Source: Fimbriimonadaceae bacterium (GTDB taxonomy: Bacteria; Armatimonadota; Fimbriimonadia; Fimbriimonadales; Fimbriimonadaceae). From it: a stretch of 19,801 bases of DNA. Positions within the stretch are counted from its first letter, which is position 1. Each line of letters opens with the position of its first letter. The notes under the pieces were generated by a model. The model made no database searches. It saw only the letters and a program-made list of their open reading frames with translations, and was not told the DNA's origin. A program made the position numbers and the translations under genes. Positions 14,735-19,801 of this stretch are shown in pieces. The DNA lies in NCBI GenBank assembly GCA_019454665.1, contig JACFNW010000005.1, positions 1-19,801 of the forward strand, read 5' to 3'.

Positions 14735-15840
14735 CGAACCACTACAAAACACTGGGCGTCGAGCCGACGGCCACCGAGGCCGAGATTCGCTCGGCGTACC
14801 GGAAACTGGTGCTGGTGCACCACCCCGACCGGTCGAAGAACCCGAAGTCGGCCGAGGTGTTCGTGCGCGTGCGCGAGGCCTACGAGGTGCTCTCGCAGCC
14901 CGATTCGCGCCGACTCCACGACCAGCGGTTGAACCAACCCGCACCGGCGCCCGAACCGCCGAAACACCGGCCGCCCAAGCCTAAGACGGCCAGCTACCGC
15001 GGCTGGGGCGACGACCCAGAACCCGTCGCGCCGCAGGGCCCGAGAATCTCCGAGGTGGAGATCGAGCGAGACTTGGAGAAGCTTGCTTCCCTGTTCGCTA
15101 TGGGCAAAATGACCGACGCCGAGGCGTTGGCGCGTGTCATCAATCACAAACTGCCTACCTTGGCAACCCCCTATGCCGTACTGGGCGACATCGCGCGGCT
15201 CCAAGGAAAGCACGAGGCGGCCGCGAGGCTCTACGCCTATGCCGTCCAGTACTCGCCAGGCAACAAGCTCTTCGAGCAACGGCACGACGAGATGCTGCGC
15301 ATCCTCACGCCTCAACCCGAGGCCCGCCGGATCAACCCTTGGGCGGCGCAACTGTTCGCGTGGAGCATCGTGCTGTGTTGTCTGGCCTATGTGGCGTTGA
15401 GCCGCGAGAAGCCGATGCTGCCCACCGTCGAACTGGTGAACACTTGGACGCTCGGCTTGGTGGTCATGTTGTTCATCTCGGGTGCGGTGGTCGGTTCGGC
15501 ACTCTCGATGGGCGGGCTGCTGGAGCGGTTCGTCTCCACGACATCCGCGATGGGAGGCGTCACACCTGCGTTTTACCTTGGCATCATGGCCATCGTGAAC
15601 TATTGGGCCGCCGCCGCACTCTATATTGGAACCAGTCTGCTCAACGGTTCGGCCAGCGTCGCGGTGTCGCGCTTGGTGGCCAGCGTGGGGGGCATCACGT
15701 TTCTCGCGACGCTGACCGCAGGAATCTCCACCCACGTGGACGCGTTCCAAGTACTGGTTTGGGGCGGCAACGTGGCCTATATCGGCGCCGTGGTGGGCTG
15801 GATGATCGCCGATTCGATGCTCGAGAGCGTATCGCCCTGA
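14731..15840 (+). CDS. Membrane-anchored J-domain protein
   Basis: The 369-residue protein starts with a J domain (about residues 3-70): HYKTLGV, AYRKLVLVHHPDRS with the essential HPD at 31-33, and REAYEVLSQPDSRRLHD. A Pro-rich linker (EPPKHRPPKPK) follows, then a helical TPR-like stretch (about 110-195), then about five predicted membrane helices from residue 205 to the C-terminus. J domains recruit and stimulate Hsp70/DnaK; this one would do so at the membrane. It is not a DnaJ, having no zinc-finger or C-terminal substrate domains, and not a standard DjlA, where the J domain is C-terminal. The ATG overlaps the pilC stop, which suggests a link to pilus or secretion-platform assembly. The 3' end overlaps the next, convergent gene by 64 bp. 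Confidence 0.85.
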   Translation: MTNHYKTLGVEPTATEAEIRSAYRKLVLVHHPDRSKNPKSAEVFVRVREAYEVLSQPDSRRLHDQRLNQPAPAPEPPKHRPPKPKTASYRGWGDDPEPVAPQGPRISEVEIERDLEKLASLFAMGKMTDAEALARVINHKLPTLATPYAVLGDIARLQGKHEAAARLYAYAVQYSPGNKLFEQRHDEMLRILTPQPEARRINPWAAQLFAWSIVLCCLAYVALSREKPMLPTVELVNTWTLGLVVMLFISGAVVGSALSMGGLLERFVSTTSAMGGVTPAFYLGIMAIVNYWAAAALYIGTSLLNGSASVAVSRLVASVGGITFLATLTAGISTHVDAFQVLVWGGNVAYIGAVVGWMIADSMLESVSP

Positions 15841-16316
15841 GGCTGAGTGTTCGCGCCGCCCGTGCGCTTGGGCGGCGTGGGACCGATGGGGTCTTCTACC
15901 GGAGGCGTCGCCGCGCCGCCCTCAAGGTCGGGCAACGTGTCTTGGACCGGGGCGCGTTCGGGCTTCGGCTTGGCTTCCGGCTTGGGCTCCGTGGTCCTGG
16001 CGCGAGTCCGCTCTTTCTTGGGCTCGGTGGTCACGCGCAAGCGCGGCGGCTTGAATGCCAGCTTGTCTTCGGGCCGTGATTCCACCTGAAGGCGGTCGGC
16101 GGCGGGTTCGGTGGCTTGCGGCTCGTCGCTGGGTTCGGTCGTTGTCTCTTCCCTGGTTCCAAGGGTCGGCAACTTGAGCTCCAGCGCGCGCGCCTTCTGG
16201 GCCACGCTGGTGCCGCTGAGCCTGGGGCCGACGACGAAGTAGCCGAGCGCGCCAAGAGCGACGGGCACCGCCAGCCATTGAAGCAAGCCAAGACCAATGC
16301 GACCGCGTTTCGCCAT
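15777..16316 (-). CDS. Membrane-anchored proline/glutamate-rich protein of unknown function
   Basis: The 179-residue protein has one N-terminal membrane helix (LLQWLAVPVALGALGYFVV) after a basic start (MAKRGR), so it should be anchored with its tail outside the cytoplasm. The rest is low-complexity, rich in Pro, Glu, Thr and Lys (for example TTEPSDEPQATEPAAD and EPKPEAKPKPE), and probably disordered like TonB or periplasm-spanning linkers. I do not recognise a family. The ATG has TAGAAT 6 nt upstream, which supports expression. The last 64 bp overlap the convergent J-domain gene, an unusually long overlap; the true end could not be earlier because no stop lies between. Confidence 0.6.
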   Translation of the reverse strand: MAKRGRIGLGLLQWLAVPVALGALGYFVVGPRLSGTSVAQKARALELKLPTLGTREETTTEPSDEPQATEPAADRLQVESRPEDKLAFKPPRLRVTTEPKKERTRARTTEPKPEAKPKPERAPVQDTLPDLEGGAATPPVEDPIGPTPPKRTGGANTQPQGDTLSSIESAIIQPTTAPI

Positions 16317-16322
16317 AGGTTC

Positions 16323-16328
16323 ATTCTA
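16323..16328 (-). promoter_or_regulatory. -10 hexamer TAGAAT of the proline-rich anchored protein gene
   Basis: TAGAAT lies 6 nt before the ATG at 16316 and is preceded by TGT, giving a possible extended -10 (TGTTAGAAT). Confidence 0.5.
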
Positions 16329-16366
16329 ACAGACGTGCGAAAAGGTGCCGAGTGTGCCGGGGTCCC

Positions 16367-16378
16367 GCACCTAGGTGC
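16367..16378. repeat. Perfect 12-bp palindrome
   Basis: GCACCTAGGTGC is self-complementary. It lies in the 68-bp gap between the PEP-CTERM gene stop and the proline-rich gene promoter, about 40 bp upstream of the TAGAAT hexamer. It could be an operator for that promoter; a chance palindrome is also possible. Confidence 0.35.
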
Positions 16379-16384
16379 TCAAAC

Positions 16385-17272
16385 TCAGGAGACCTTGCGT
16401 CTGCGAAGGGCCAGAGCGCCGATTCCCGCCGCGAGCACCAGCATGGTCGCGGGCTCGGGAACCGGGTTCAGCCAATCCGTGCCCGACCGAGAGGAGAAGC
16501 CCTCGATGGCGACGAGGTTGCCGTTGGCATCGCGAAAATCGTCCATCCCGTTCCAATAGGCCGAATGCGAAAAGTCCAGGGTTCCCGATACCGTCCCCGG
16601 CAGAAGCGAGTCGTTGGTGGCGTGGAAGTACGCCTCCATGTTGCCGCTGAGCAAGAACGGCTGGCCGTAGACGAACTCCAGCGTCACCTCGGTCAGAGGC
16701 TGATTGAGTTCGTCTCCCTAGTACTCGACACCGCCTTCTCCGTCCGAGTACCACGAGCCGAACCAGCCTCCCACGAGATAGCTTCCGCCGCCATCGGTGC
16801 TCGTGCCGATCCACGAATCCCAGAACCCGTAGAGCTCGGCGTCGGGCGTGTTGTAGGCACCGGAGAATGCGAACGCGTCGGAACCGAACACCCGCAGAGA
16901 CGCCGTAAACGTACCGATCGTTCCGTTTAAGTCTCCGCCGTCAATCGTGACCTGATCAATCCACTGGGTTCGCGCGTCCGCCATGATCGTCCACGTCGGA
17001 TCGGCAGCGTTGAACGCGTCGAAGTGGGCGAACACCTTGTTCACGCCAAAGGCCAGTTGGCCCTCTGCGACGGCGAGCGCCTTGTCCGGGACCTCGTGAC
17101 GTAGGCTCACCAAATTGGGATTGTCGAACTCGTAGAGGGCCTGTTGGTCGGAATCCACCATGGTCCTGACCTCGGTGACGAAAGATCGGTCTTGAGCGTG
17201 GCCCAGCGAGGCGGCGACGAGAAGCGCGAAACAGACGTGCGGCGTGCGCATGGTCTCAAGGAGTCTGGTCAT
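16385..17272 (-). pseudogene. PEP-CTERM exported protein, interrupted by one in-frame amber codon
   Basis: The frame encodes a signal peptide (CFALLVAASLGHAQ), a beta-rich body with Gly/Ser/Asp-rich stretches, and a classic C-terminal sorting tail: VPEPATML, a hydrophobic helix, and LRRRKVS. PEP-CTERM tails are recognised by exosortase and anchor or release proteins at the cell surface, often with exopolysaccharide. A TAG at 16718-16720 (codon 185 from ATG 17272) stops the frame after GGVEY. The frame then continues without shift as GDELNQPLTEVTLEF to the tail, so the sorting signal would be lost. It is a nonsense change, a base-call error or, less likely, readthrough. The start is uncertain: ATG 17272 has a weak TATCAC 7 nt upstream, and ATG 17251 (MRTPHV) is an alternative. 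Confidence 0.75.
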
Positions 17273-17368
17273 GGCCCACGTGATACCCATGGGTCGAATG
17301 GCGCGAATTGGGTACAACAAAGTCCAGATTGGGCGAGGCGAACTCTACACGCTCCGCCCGCGTAGACG

Positions 17369-17374
17369 TACAAT
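17369..17374 (+). promoter_or_regulatory. -10 hexamer TACAAT of the Fe-S carrier gene
   Basis: TACAAT lies 6 nt before the ATG at 17381, separated by AGAACG. Confidence 0.5.
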
Positions 17375-17380
17375 AGAACG

Positions 17381-17758
17381 ATGATCACCCTCACCGACCG
17401 CGCCGCGTGCGAGCTCAAGGAGCTCATGATCCAGGAGAACAAGACCAACGCCTACCTTCGCGTGTGGGTGGCCGGCGGCGGTTGCTCGGGCCTGCAGTAC
17501 GGCATGGCCCTCGACGATGGCGAGCCCGAGGATGGCGACCAGACGTTCGAGAACGATGGCGTGCGCGTTCTGGTGGACGACCTGAGCCTGCGCTACATGG
17601 TCGGCTCGGTCGTGGACTACGTGGACGACCCCATGGGCGGCGGCTTCAAGATCGAGAATCCGATGGCCACGAAGTCCTGCGGCTGCGGCTCCAGCTTCCA
17701 GACCGAGGAAGGCCAAGCCAGCGGCGGCGGTTGCGGCAGCGGCTGCGGTTGCCGATAA
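17381..17758 (+). CDS. erpA: A-type iron-sulfur cluster carrier (ErpA/IscA/HesB family) with a Cys-rich tail
   Basis: The 125-residue protein is an A-type carrier that receives Fe-S clusters from a scaffold and inserts them into target enzymes. The three cluster cysteines are in place: Cys35 in AGGGCSGLQYG and Cys100 and Cys102 in KSCGCGSSF. The usual protein ends soon after GSSF; here 19 more residues follow, ending GGGCGSGCGCR with three extra cysteines (118, 122, 124). The tail uses the same GC-rich codons as the body, so it is not a frame error. IspH, encoded 7 kb away, is a 4Fe-4S enzyme and a known type of client. The assignment between ErpA, IscA and SufA is not certain because no suf or isc genes are adjacent. 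It ends in TAA, the only complete gene here that does. Confidence 0.88.
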   Translation: MITLTDRAACELKELMIQENKTNAYLRVWVAGGGCSGLQYGMALDDGEPEDGDQTFENDGVRVLVDDLSLRYMVGSVVDYVDDPMGGGFKIENPMATKSCGCGSSFQTEEGQASGGGCGSGCGCR

Positions 17759-17798
17759 GCGCGGGAATGTCGTCCGCAGTTTGCGGGTCTTTGCATGG

Positions 17799-17804
17799 TA
17801 CGAT
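17799..17804 (+). promoter_or_regulatory. -10 hexamer TACGAT of the antitoxin gene
   Basis: TACGAT lies 7 nt before the ATG at 17812, separated by TTCCGCC, with no ribosome binding site. Confidence 0.45.
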
Positions 17805-17811
17805 TTCCGCC

Positions 17812-18039
17812 ATGAAGTCTAATGACCTGTTTGACGAGGCGCTGAGGTTGCCCGAAAGGGAACGTGCGAAGTTGGCCGGATACCTCATTCTAAGTCTGGA
17901 AGCGGAGGCCGAGTCAGGCGTCGAAGCGTTGTGGGATGCTGAGATCCAAGCTCGTCTCGATCAGCTTGAAGCAGGCGATGTTCAACTCGTTCCCGCAGAG
18001 GAAGTGATAGCCCGACTGTTGAAGATTGTCGAGCGCTAG
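17812..18039 (+). CDS. Antitoxin of the Unstab_antitox (addiction module) family
   Basis: This 75-residue protein has the usual form of short addiction-module antitoxins: DLFDEALRLPERERAKLAGYLILSLE, in which the LP-x-x-ER-x-x-LA segment is characteristic, then a charged helical tail (ALWDAEIQARLDQLEAG) and a C-terminal segment PAEEVIARLLKI that would bind the toxin. It is followed 64 bp later by a RelE/ParE-type toxin gene. GC content and codon use look lower than in neighbouring housekeeping genes, which fits a mobile cassette. Confidence 0.82.
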   Translation: MKSNDLFDEALRLPERERAKLAGYLILSLEAEAESGVEALWDAEIQARLDQLEAGDVQLVPAEEVIARLLKIVER

Positions 18040-18103
18040 CATTCGTTGCCCGCTGGAAGCCTGGACCGGTTCAAGACCTTAGGGTACGGAGCACGATTCA
18101 CTG

Positions 18104-18397
18104 ATGAGGATCACTTACCACCAGGCGGCAGAAGCTGAGGCTGAAGCTGCTGCGCAGTGGTATGCCCAGCGTGACCTCAGCGCGGCGGAGGGTTTCATCG
18201 CTGAACTTCGAAATGGCGAGAAGGCAATCACGGAGGCCCCCGAGAGGTGGGCTCCCAGTGCACGGGGAACCCGCCGCTACCTGATGGATCGCTATCCCTT
18301 CGCTATCGTGTACCGCCGCGATGGCGAATTGATCCAGATCATTGCCGTGGCACACCTCCGACGCAGACCGAGGTATTGGACCAACCGCACGACTTAG
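18104..18397 (+). CDS. RelE/ParE-family toxin
   Basis: The 97-residue basic protein fits the RelE/ParE fold: AEAEAEAAAQWYAQRDLSAA as the N-terminal helix, FIAELRNGEKAI, PERWAPSARGTRRYLMDRYPFAIVY and a final strand with VAHLRRRPRYW. RelE members cut mRNA on the ribosome and ParE members poison gyrase; the sequence alone does not decide between them. It is 64 bp downstream of its likely antitoxin, unusually far, since such pairs commonly overlap or nearly touch. ATG 18104 has only a weak GGAG 13 nt upstream. Confidence 0.85.
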   Translation: MRITYHQAAEAEAEAAAQWYAQRDLSAAEGFIAELRNGEKAITEAPERWAPSARGTRRYLMDRYPFAIVYRRDGELIQIIAVAHLRRRPRYWTNRTT

Positions 18398-18416
18398 GAC
18401 CCCAGTATCTGCCGAA

Positions 18417-19271
18417 TCACCGGCCGAACAGGTACAGCAGGATCATCCCGATCCTGCTGGCCCACGCGCCCTCGTTGTGGACGGCGAAACCGTCCTCGTA
18501 GTACACCAGGTCAGCGCCTTCTTGCCAGCCCTTCGCCGTCAGCGCATCGCGCAGCCGTCGGGCGTCGGTGACCGCTCCCGGGCCCTCTTGGGTCCCCATG
18601 TCCATCCAAATGCGGCTGGCGAACTTCTTGGGCAGCGCCTGCACGCGCTTGAGCATCGCGCGGTCATCCCACCAGACCGAGGGCGACAGCACGCCCAGCT
18701 TGCCGAACACGTCCGGCCGCGTCAAGCCCATGTGCAGCGTGACGATGCCGCCGAACGAACTGCCCGCCAGCCCCGTGTTGGCCGGGCCGGTCTTGGTGCG
18801 GTAGGTCTTGTTCACGAACGGCATCAGCTCGTCGGTGATGAACTTGCCGTAGAGGTCGGCTTTGCCGCCGGCTTCCTGGCTCCCCATGCGCGCACGGGTG
18901 GGCAGGAACTCGTTGGCCCTCTCGCCTTCGGCGTTGGCGATGGCCACGATGACGATCGGCGGGATGAGCTTGGCCTTGATCAGCGCCTCGGCGGCCTCGT
19001 CGGCACGCCACTCCAGGTTCGGCAGGTACGACGTGTCGCCGCTGAACACGTTCTGCCCGTCGTGCATGTAGAGCACCGGATAGCGCTCCTTGCTCTCGGC
19101 ATAGCCGGGCGGCAGGTAGATCCACACGCGCCGCTTGTTGTTCAGGACCTTGGATTCGACGGCCTCGTGCAGGACGATCGTGCCCGTTTTGGTGACCCGT
19201 CGTTGGGGCTGGTCTTGGGCGATGGCGAGCGAGCAGGCGAATGCGAGGGCGGCGACGGCGATGCGCTTCAC
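18417..19271 (-). CDS. Secreted alpha/beta-hydrolase esterase (PF00756-like)
   Basis: The 284-residue protein has a signal peptide (MKRIAVAALAFACSLAIAQ) and an esterase-D/enterochelin-esterase-like alpha/beta hydrolase domain. It shows VWIYLPPGY, YPVLYMHDGQN, the nucleophile motif AGSSFGG (Ser172) and a catalytic His in FAVHNEGAW (His265). Such proteins hydrolyse ester bonds of polysaccharide acetyl or feruloyl groups, siderophores or similar compounds outside the cytoplasm; the substrate cannot be told. The start is a GTG at 19271 that yields the signal peptide and has CACAAT 6 nt upstream. It converges with the RelE-type gene, with 19 bp between stops. Confidence 0.88.
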   Translation of the reverse strand: MKRIAVAALAFACSLAIAQDQPQRRVTKTGTIVLHEAVESKVLNNKRRVWIYLPPGYAESKERYPVLYMHDGQNVFSGDTSYLPNLEWRADEAAEALIKAKLIPPIVIVAIANAEGERANEFLPTRARMGSQEAGGKADLYGKFITDELMPFVNKTYRTKTGPANTGLAGSSFGGIVTLHMGLTRPDVFGKLGVLSPSVWWDDRAMLKRVQALPKKFASRIWMDMGTQEGPGAVTDARRLRDALTAKGWQEGADLVYYEDGFAVHNEGAWASRIGMILLYLFGR

Positions 19272-19277
19272 TCTGTT

Positions 19278-19283
19278 ATTGTG
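19278..19283 (-). promoter_or_regulatory. -10 hexamer CACAAT of the esterase gene
   Basis: CACAAT lies 6 nt before the GTG at 19271. It departs from TANNNT at the first base, so support is weaker than at the TAGAAT sites. Confidence 0.35.
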
Positions 19284-19347
19284 CCCAAGGGCAAGCGGCC
19301 GAAGGGGGTCCCTGCTGGAATTCTCGGCGTGGCGGTCATAGGTTTCG

Positions 19348-19357
19348 CCCCCCCCCC
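19348..19357 (+). repeat. Homopolymer run of ten C
   Basis: This is an uninterrupted C10 in the non-coding region about 75 bp upstream of the esterase GTG. Its length may be variable or miscalled. Confidence 0.8.
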
Positions 19358-19542
19358 AAGGCCCGCGCCACCCTGCCTTTCGCTTGCCCGCGCAGATGGC
19401 GCGCGGTGTCGAAGGGGACGCCTACCCGCTTTGTCCGCTTCGAAACGACCGGCAGACACAGCCTCGCCAAGGGCGGATGACGCTCGGGCCGGGCTTCCTC
19501 TGCCTGACCTAACATCCGGCAGGAATGCCCGTCACGCTGAGC

Positions 19543-19567
19543 CCTTGGGCGACGCAGTCGCCCAAGG
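19543..19567. repeat. Intergenic hairpin with perfect 11-bp stem
   Basis: CCTTGGGCGAC and GTCGCCCAAGG pair around the loop GCA. The hairpin sits between CACGCTGAG and TGTCGAAGCG, a layout like the dispersed GTCA-GCTGAG...GTCGAAGC intergenic palindromes found in several environmental phyla. There is no T tract, so a standard terminator is unlikely. Confidence 0.65.
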
Positions 19568-19617
19568 TGTCGAAGCGGATGGGTCGGCTCGGCCCGACGC
19601 AGGGGCACGACGGGGCG

Positions 19618-19687
19618 GGGGTGCCACGGTCTGGCCGGGCCCGACCATGCTTCGCCCGGTGCCGACGCCCCTGCCCGGCAGACCGTG
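19618..19687 (+). repeat. REP-like structured repeat, unit 4
   Basis: It starts GGGTGCCACGGTCTG and ends CAGACCGTG. Arms 19625-19633 and 19679-19687 pair; after one unpaired G at 19634, CCGGGC (19635-19640) pairs with GCCCGG (19673-19678). The outer stem is that of units 1 and 2 and the inner stem that of unit 3, about 13.5 kb away. Confidence 0.75.
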
Positions 19688-19765
19688 CTTCTCCCGCCGA
19701 GGCTCGCTCTCGAATTACACGTTCCATCTCGTGGTTCATCGGCGCTGATCAACCCTCCCCTCGAT

Positions 19766-19788
19766 CCCCTCCCGATCTTCGGGAGGGG
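19766..19788. repeat. Hairpin with perfect 10-bp stem
   Basis: CCCCTCCCGA and TCGGGAGGGG pair around the loop TCT. No run of T follows on either strand, so intrinsic termination is doubtful; it may belong to another dispersed repeat. Confidence 0.6.
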
Positions 19789-19801
19789 ACGTCACCCGAC
19801 C

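Larger units (their letters stand above)
19284..19801. other. Non-coding region rich in hairpins and repeats
   Basis: No open frame here has plausible codon use or a recognisable product. It holds a run of ten C at 19348-19357, a long hairpin at 19543-19567, a fourth REP-like unit at 19618-19687 and a GC-rich hairpin at 19766-19788. The region continues beyond the window. Confidence 0.6.

Noticed and set aside
16385..16687. Independent small gene for the PEP-CTERM tail
   Set aside because: It has no signal peptide, which a PEP-CTERM protein needs, and it is in the same frame as the upstream signal-bearing part with only one TAG between.
224..16720. Genome-wide recoding of TAG as a sense codon
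   Set aside because: Eleven other genes in the window end naturally in TAG at the expected length, including flhA, fucI, ispH and rdgB. Recoding would extend them into neighbouring genes, so local mutation, error or leaky readthrough is more likely.
1..19801. tRNA, rRNA or riboswitch genes
   Set aside because: No cloverleaf, rRNA-like stretch or known riboswitch core was seen by eye; a covariance-model scan would be decisive and was not possible here.

Overview
The window is a GC-rich bacterial chromosome segment with tightly packed genes on both strands. A PEP-CTERM protein, a PilC-type inner-membrane protein, FlhA, IspH and bacterial L-fucose isomerase point to a Gram-negative-type cell envelope. 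Many genes have a TANNNT-like -10 hexamer only 5-8 nt before the start codon and no normal ribosome binding site, so leaderless mRNAs seem common. Together these fit Armatimonadota (Fimbriimonadia-like), possibly from an environmental genome. This placement is inference and no marker gene in the window settles it.

Layout. (1) 1-1105: the tail of an upstream gene, then a secreted C39-like cysteine peptidase gene carrying one in-frame amber codon. (2) 1083-2724: an accessory patch of two unrelated nucleotidyltransferase-based toxin-antitoxin-like cassettes on the minus strand. These are a wHTH regulator plus an AbiEii/DUF6036-like nucleotidyltransferase, and an MNT antitoxin plus a HEPN toxin with the RX4HXY motif. 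A 23-bp direct repeat (22/23 identical) covers the 3' ends of the peptidase, the nucleotidyltransferase and the HEPN gene. (3) 2781-5825: an orphan flhA divergent from a short-chain polyprenyl diphosphate synthase. (4) 5842-6080: three copies of a structured REP-like repeat, with a fourth at 19618. (5) 6093-10528: a secreted TPR protein, L-fucose isomerase and ispH. (6) 10525-13369: a TPR membrane protein sharing a very short divergent promoter with an amidohydrolase, then an XTP/dITP pyrophosphatase. (7) 13460-16316: a pilC/gspF gene translationally coupled to a membrane-anchored J-domain protein, and a convergent proline-rich anchored protein. (8) 16385-17758: a PEP-CTERM protein gene with a second in-frame amber codon, and an A-type Fe-S carrier with an extra Cys-rich tail. 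(9) 17812-18397: a Unstab_antitox / RelE-ParE pair. (10) 18417-19271: a secreted esterase. The last 530 bp are non-coding and rich in hairpins.

Most genes are unrelated housekeeping or envelope functions and do not form one pathway. The isoprenoid genes (polyprenyl synthase and ispH) lie 3.8 kb apart without forming an operon; IspH is a 4Fe-4S enzyme and so could be a client of an A-type carrier. The parts most worth a second look are the paired nucleotidyltransferase cassettes with their shared 23-bp ends, the leaderless promoter architecture, the covarying REP-like repeat and the two in-frame amber codons.
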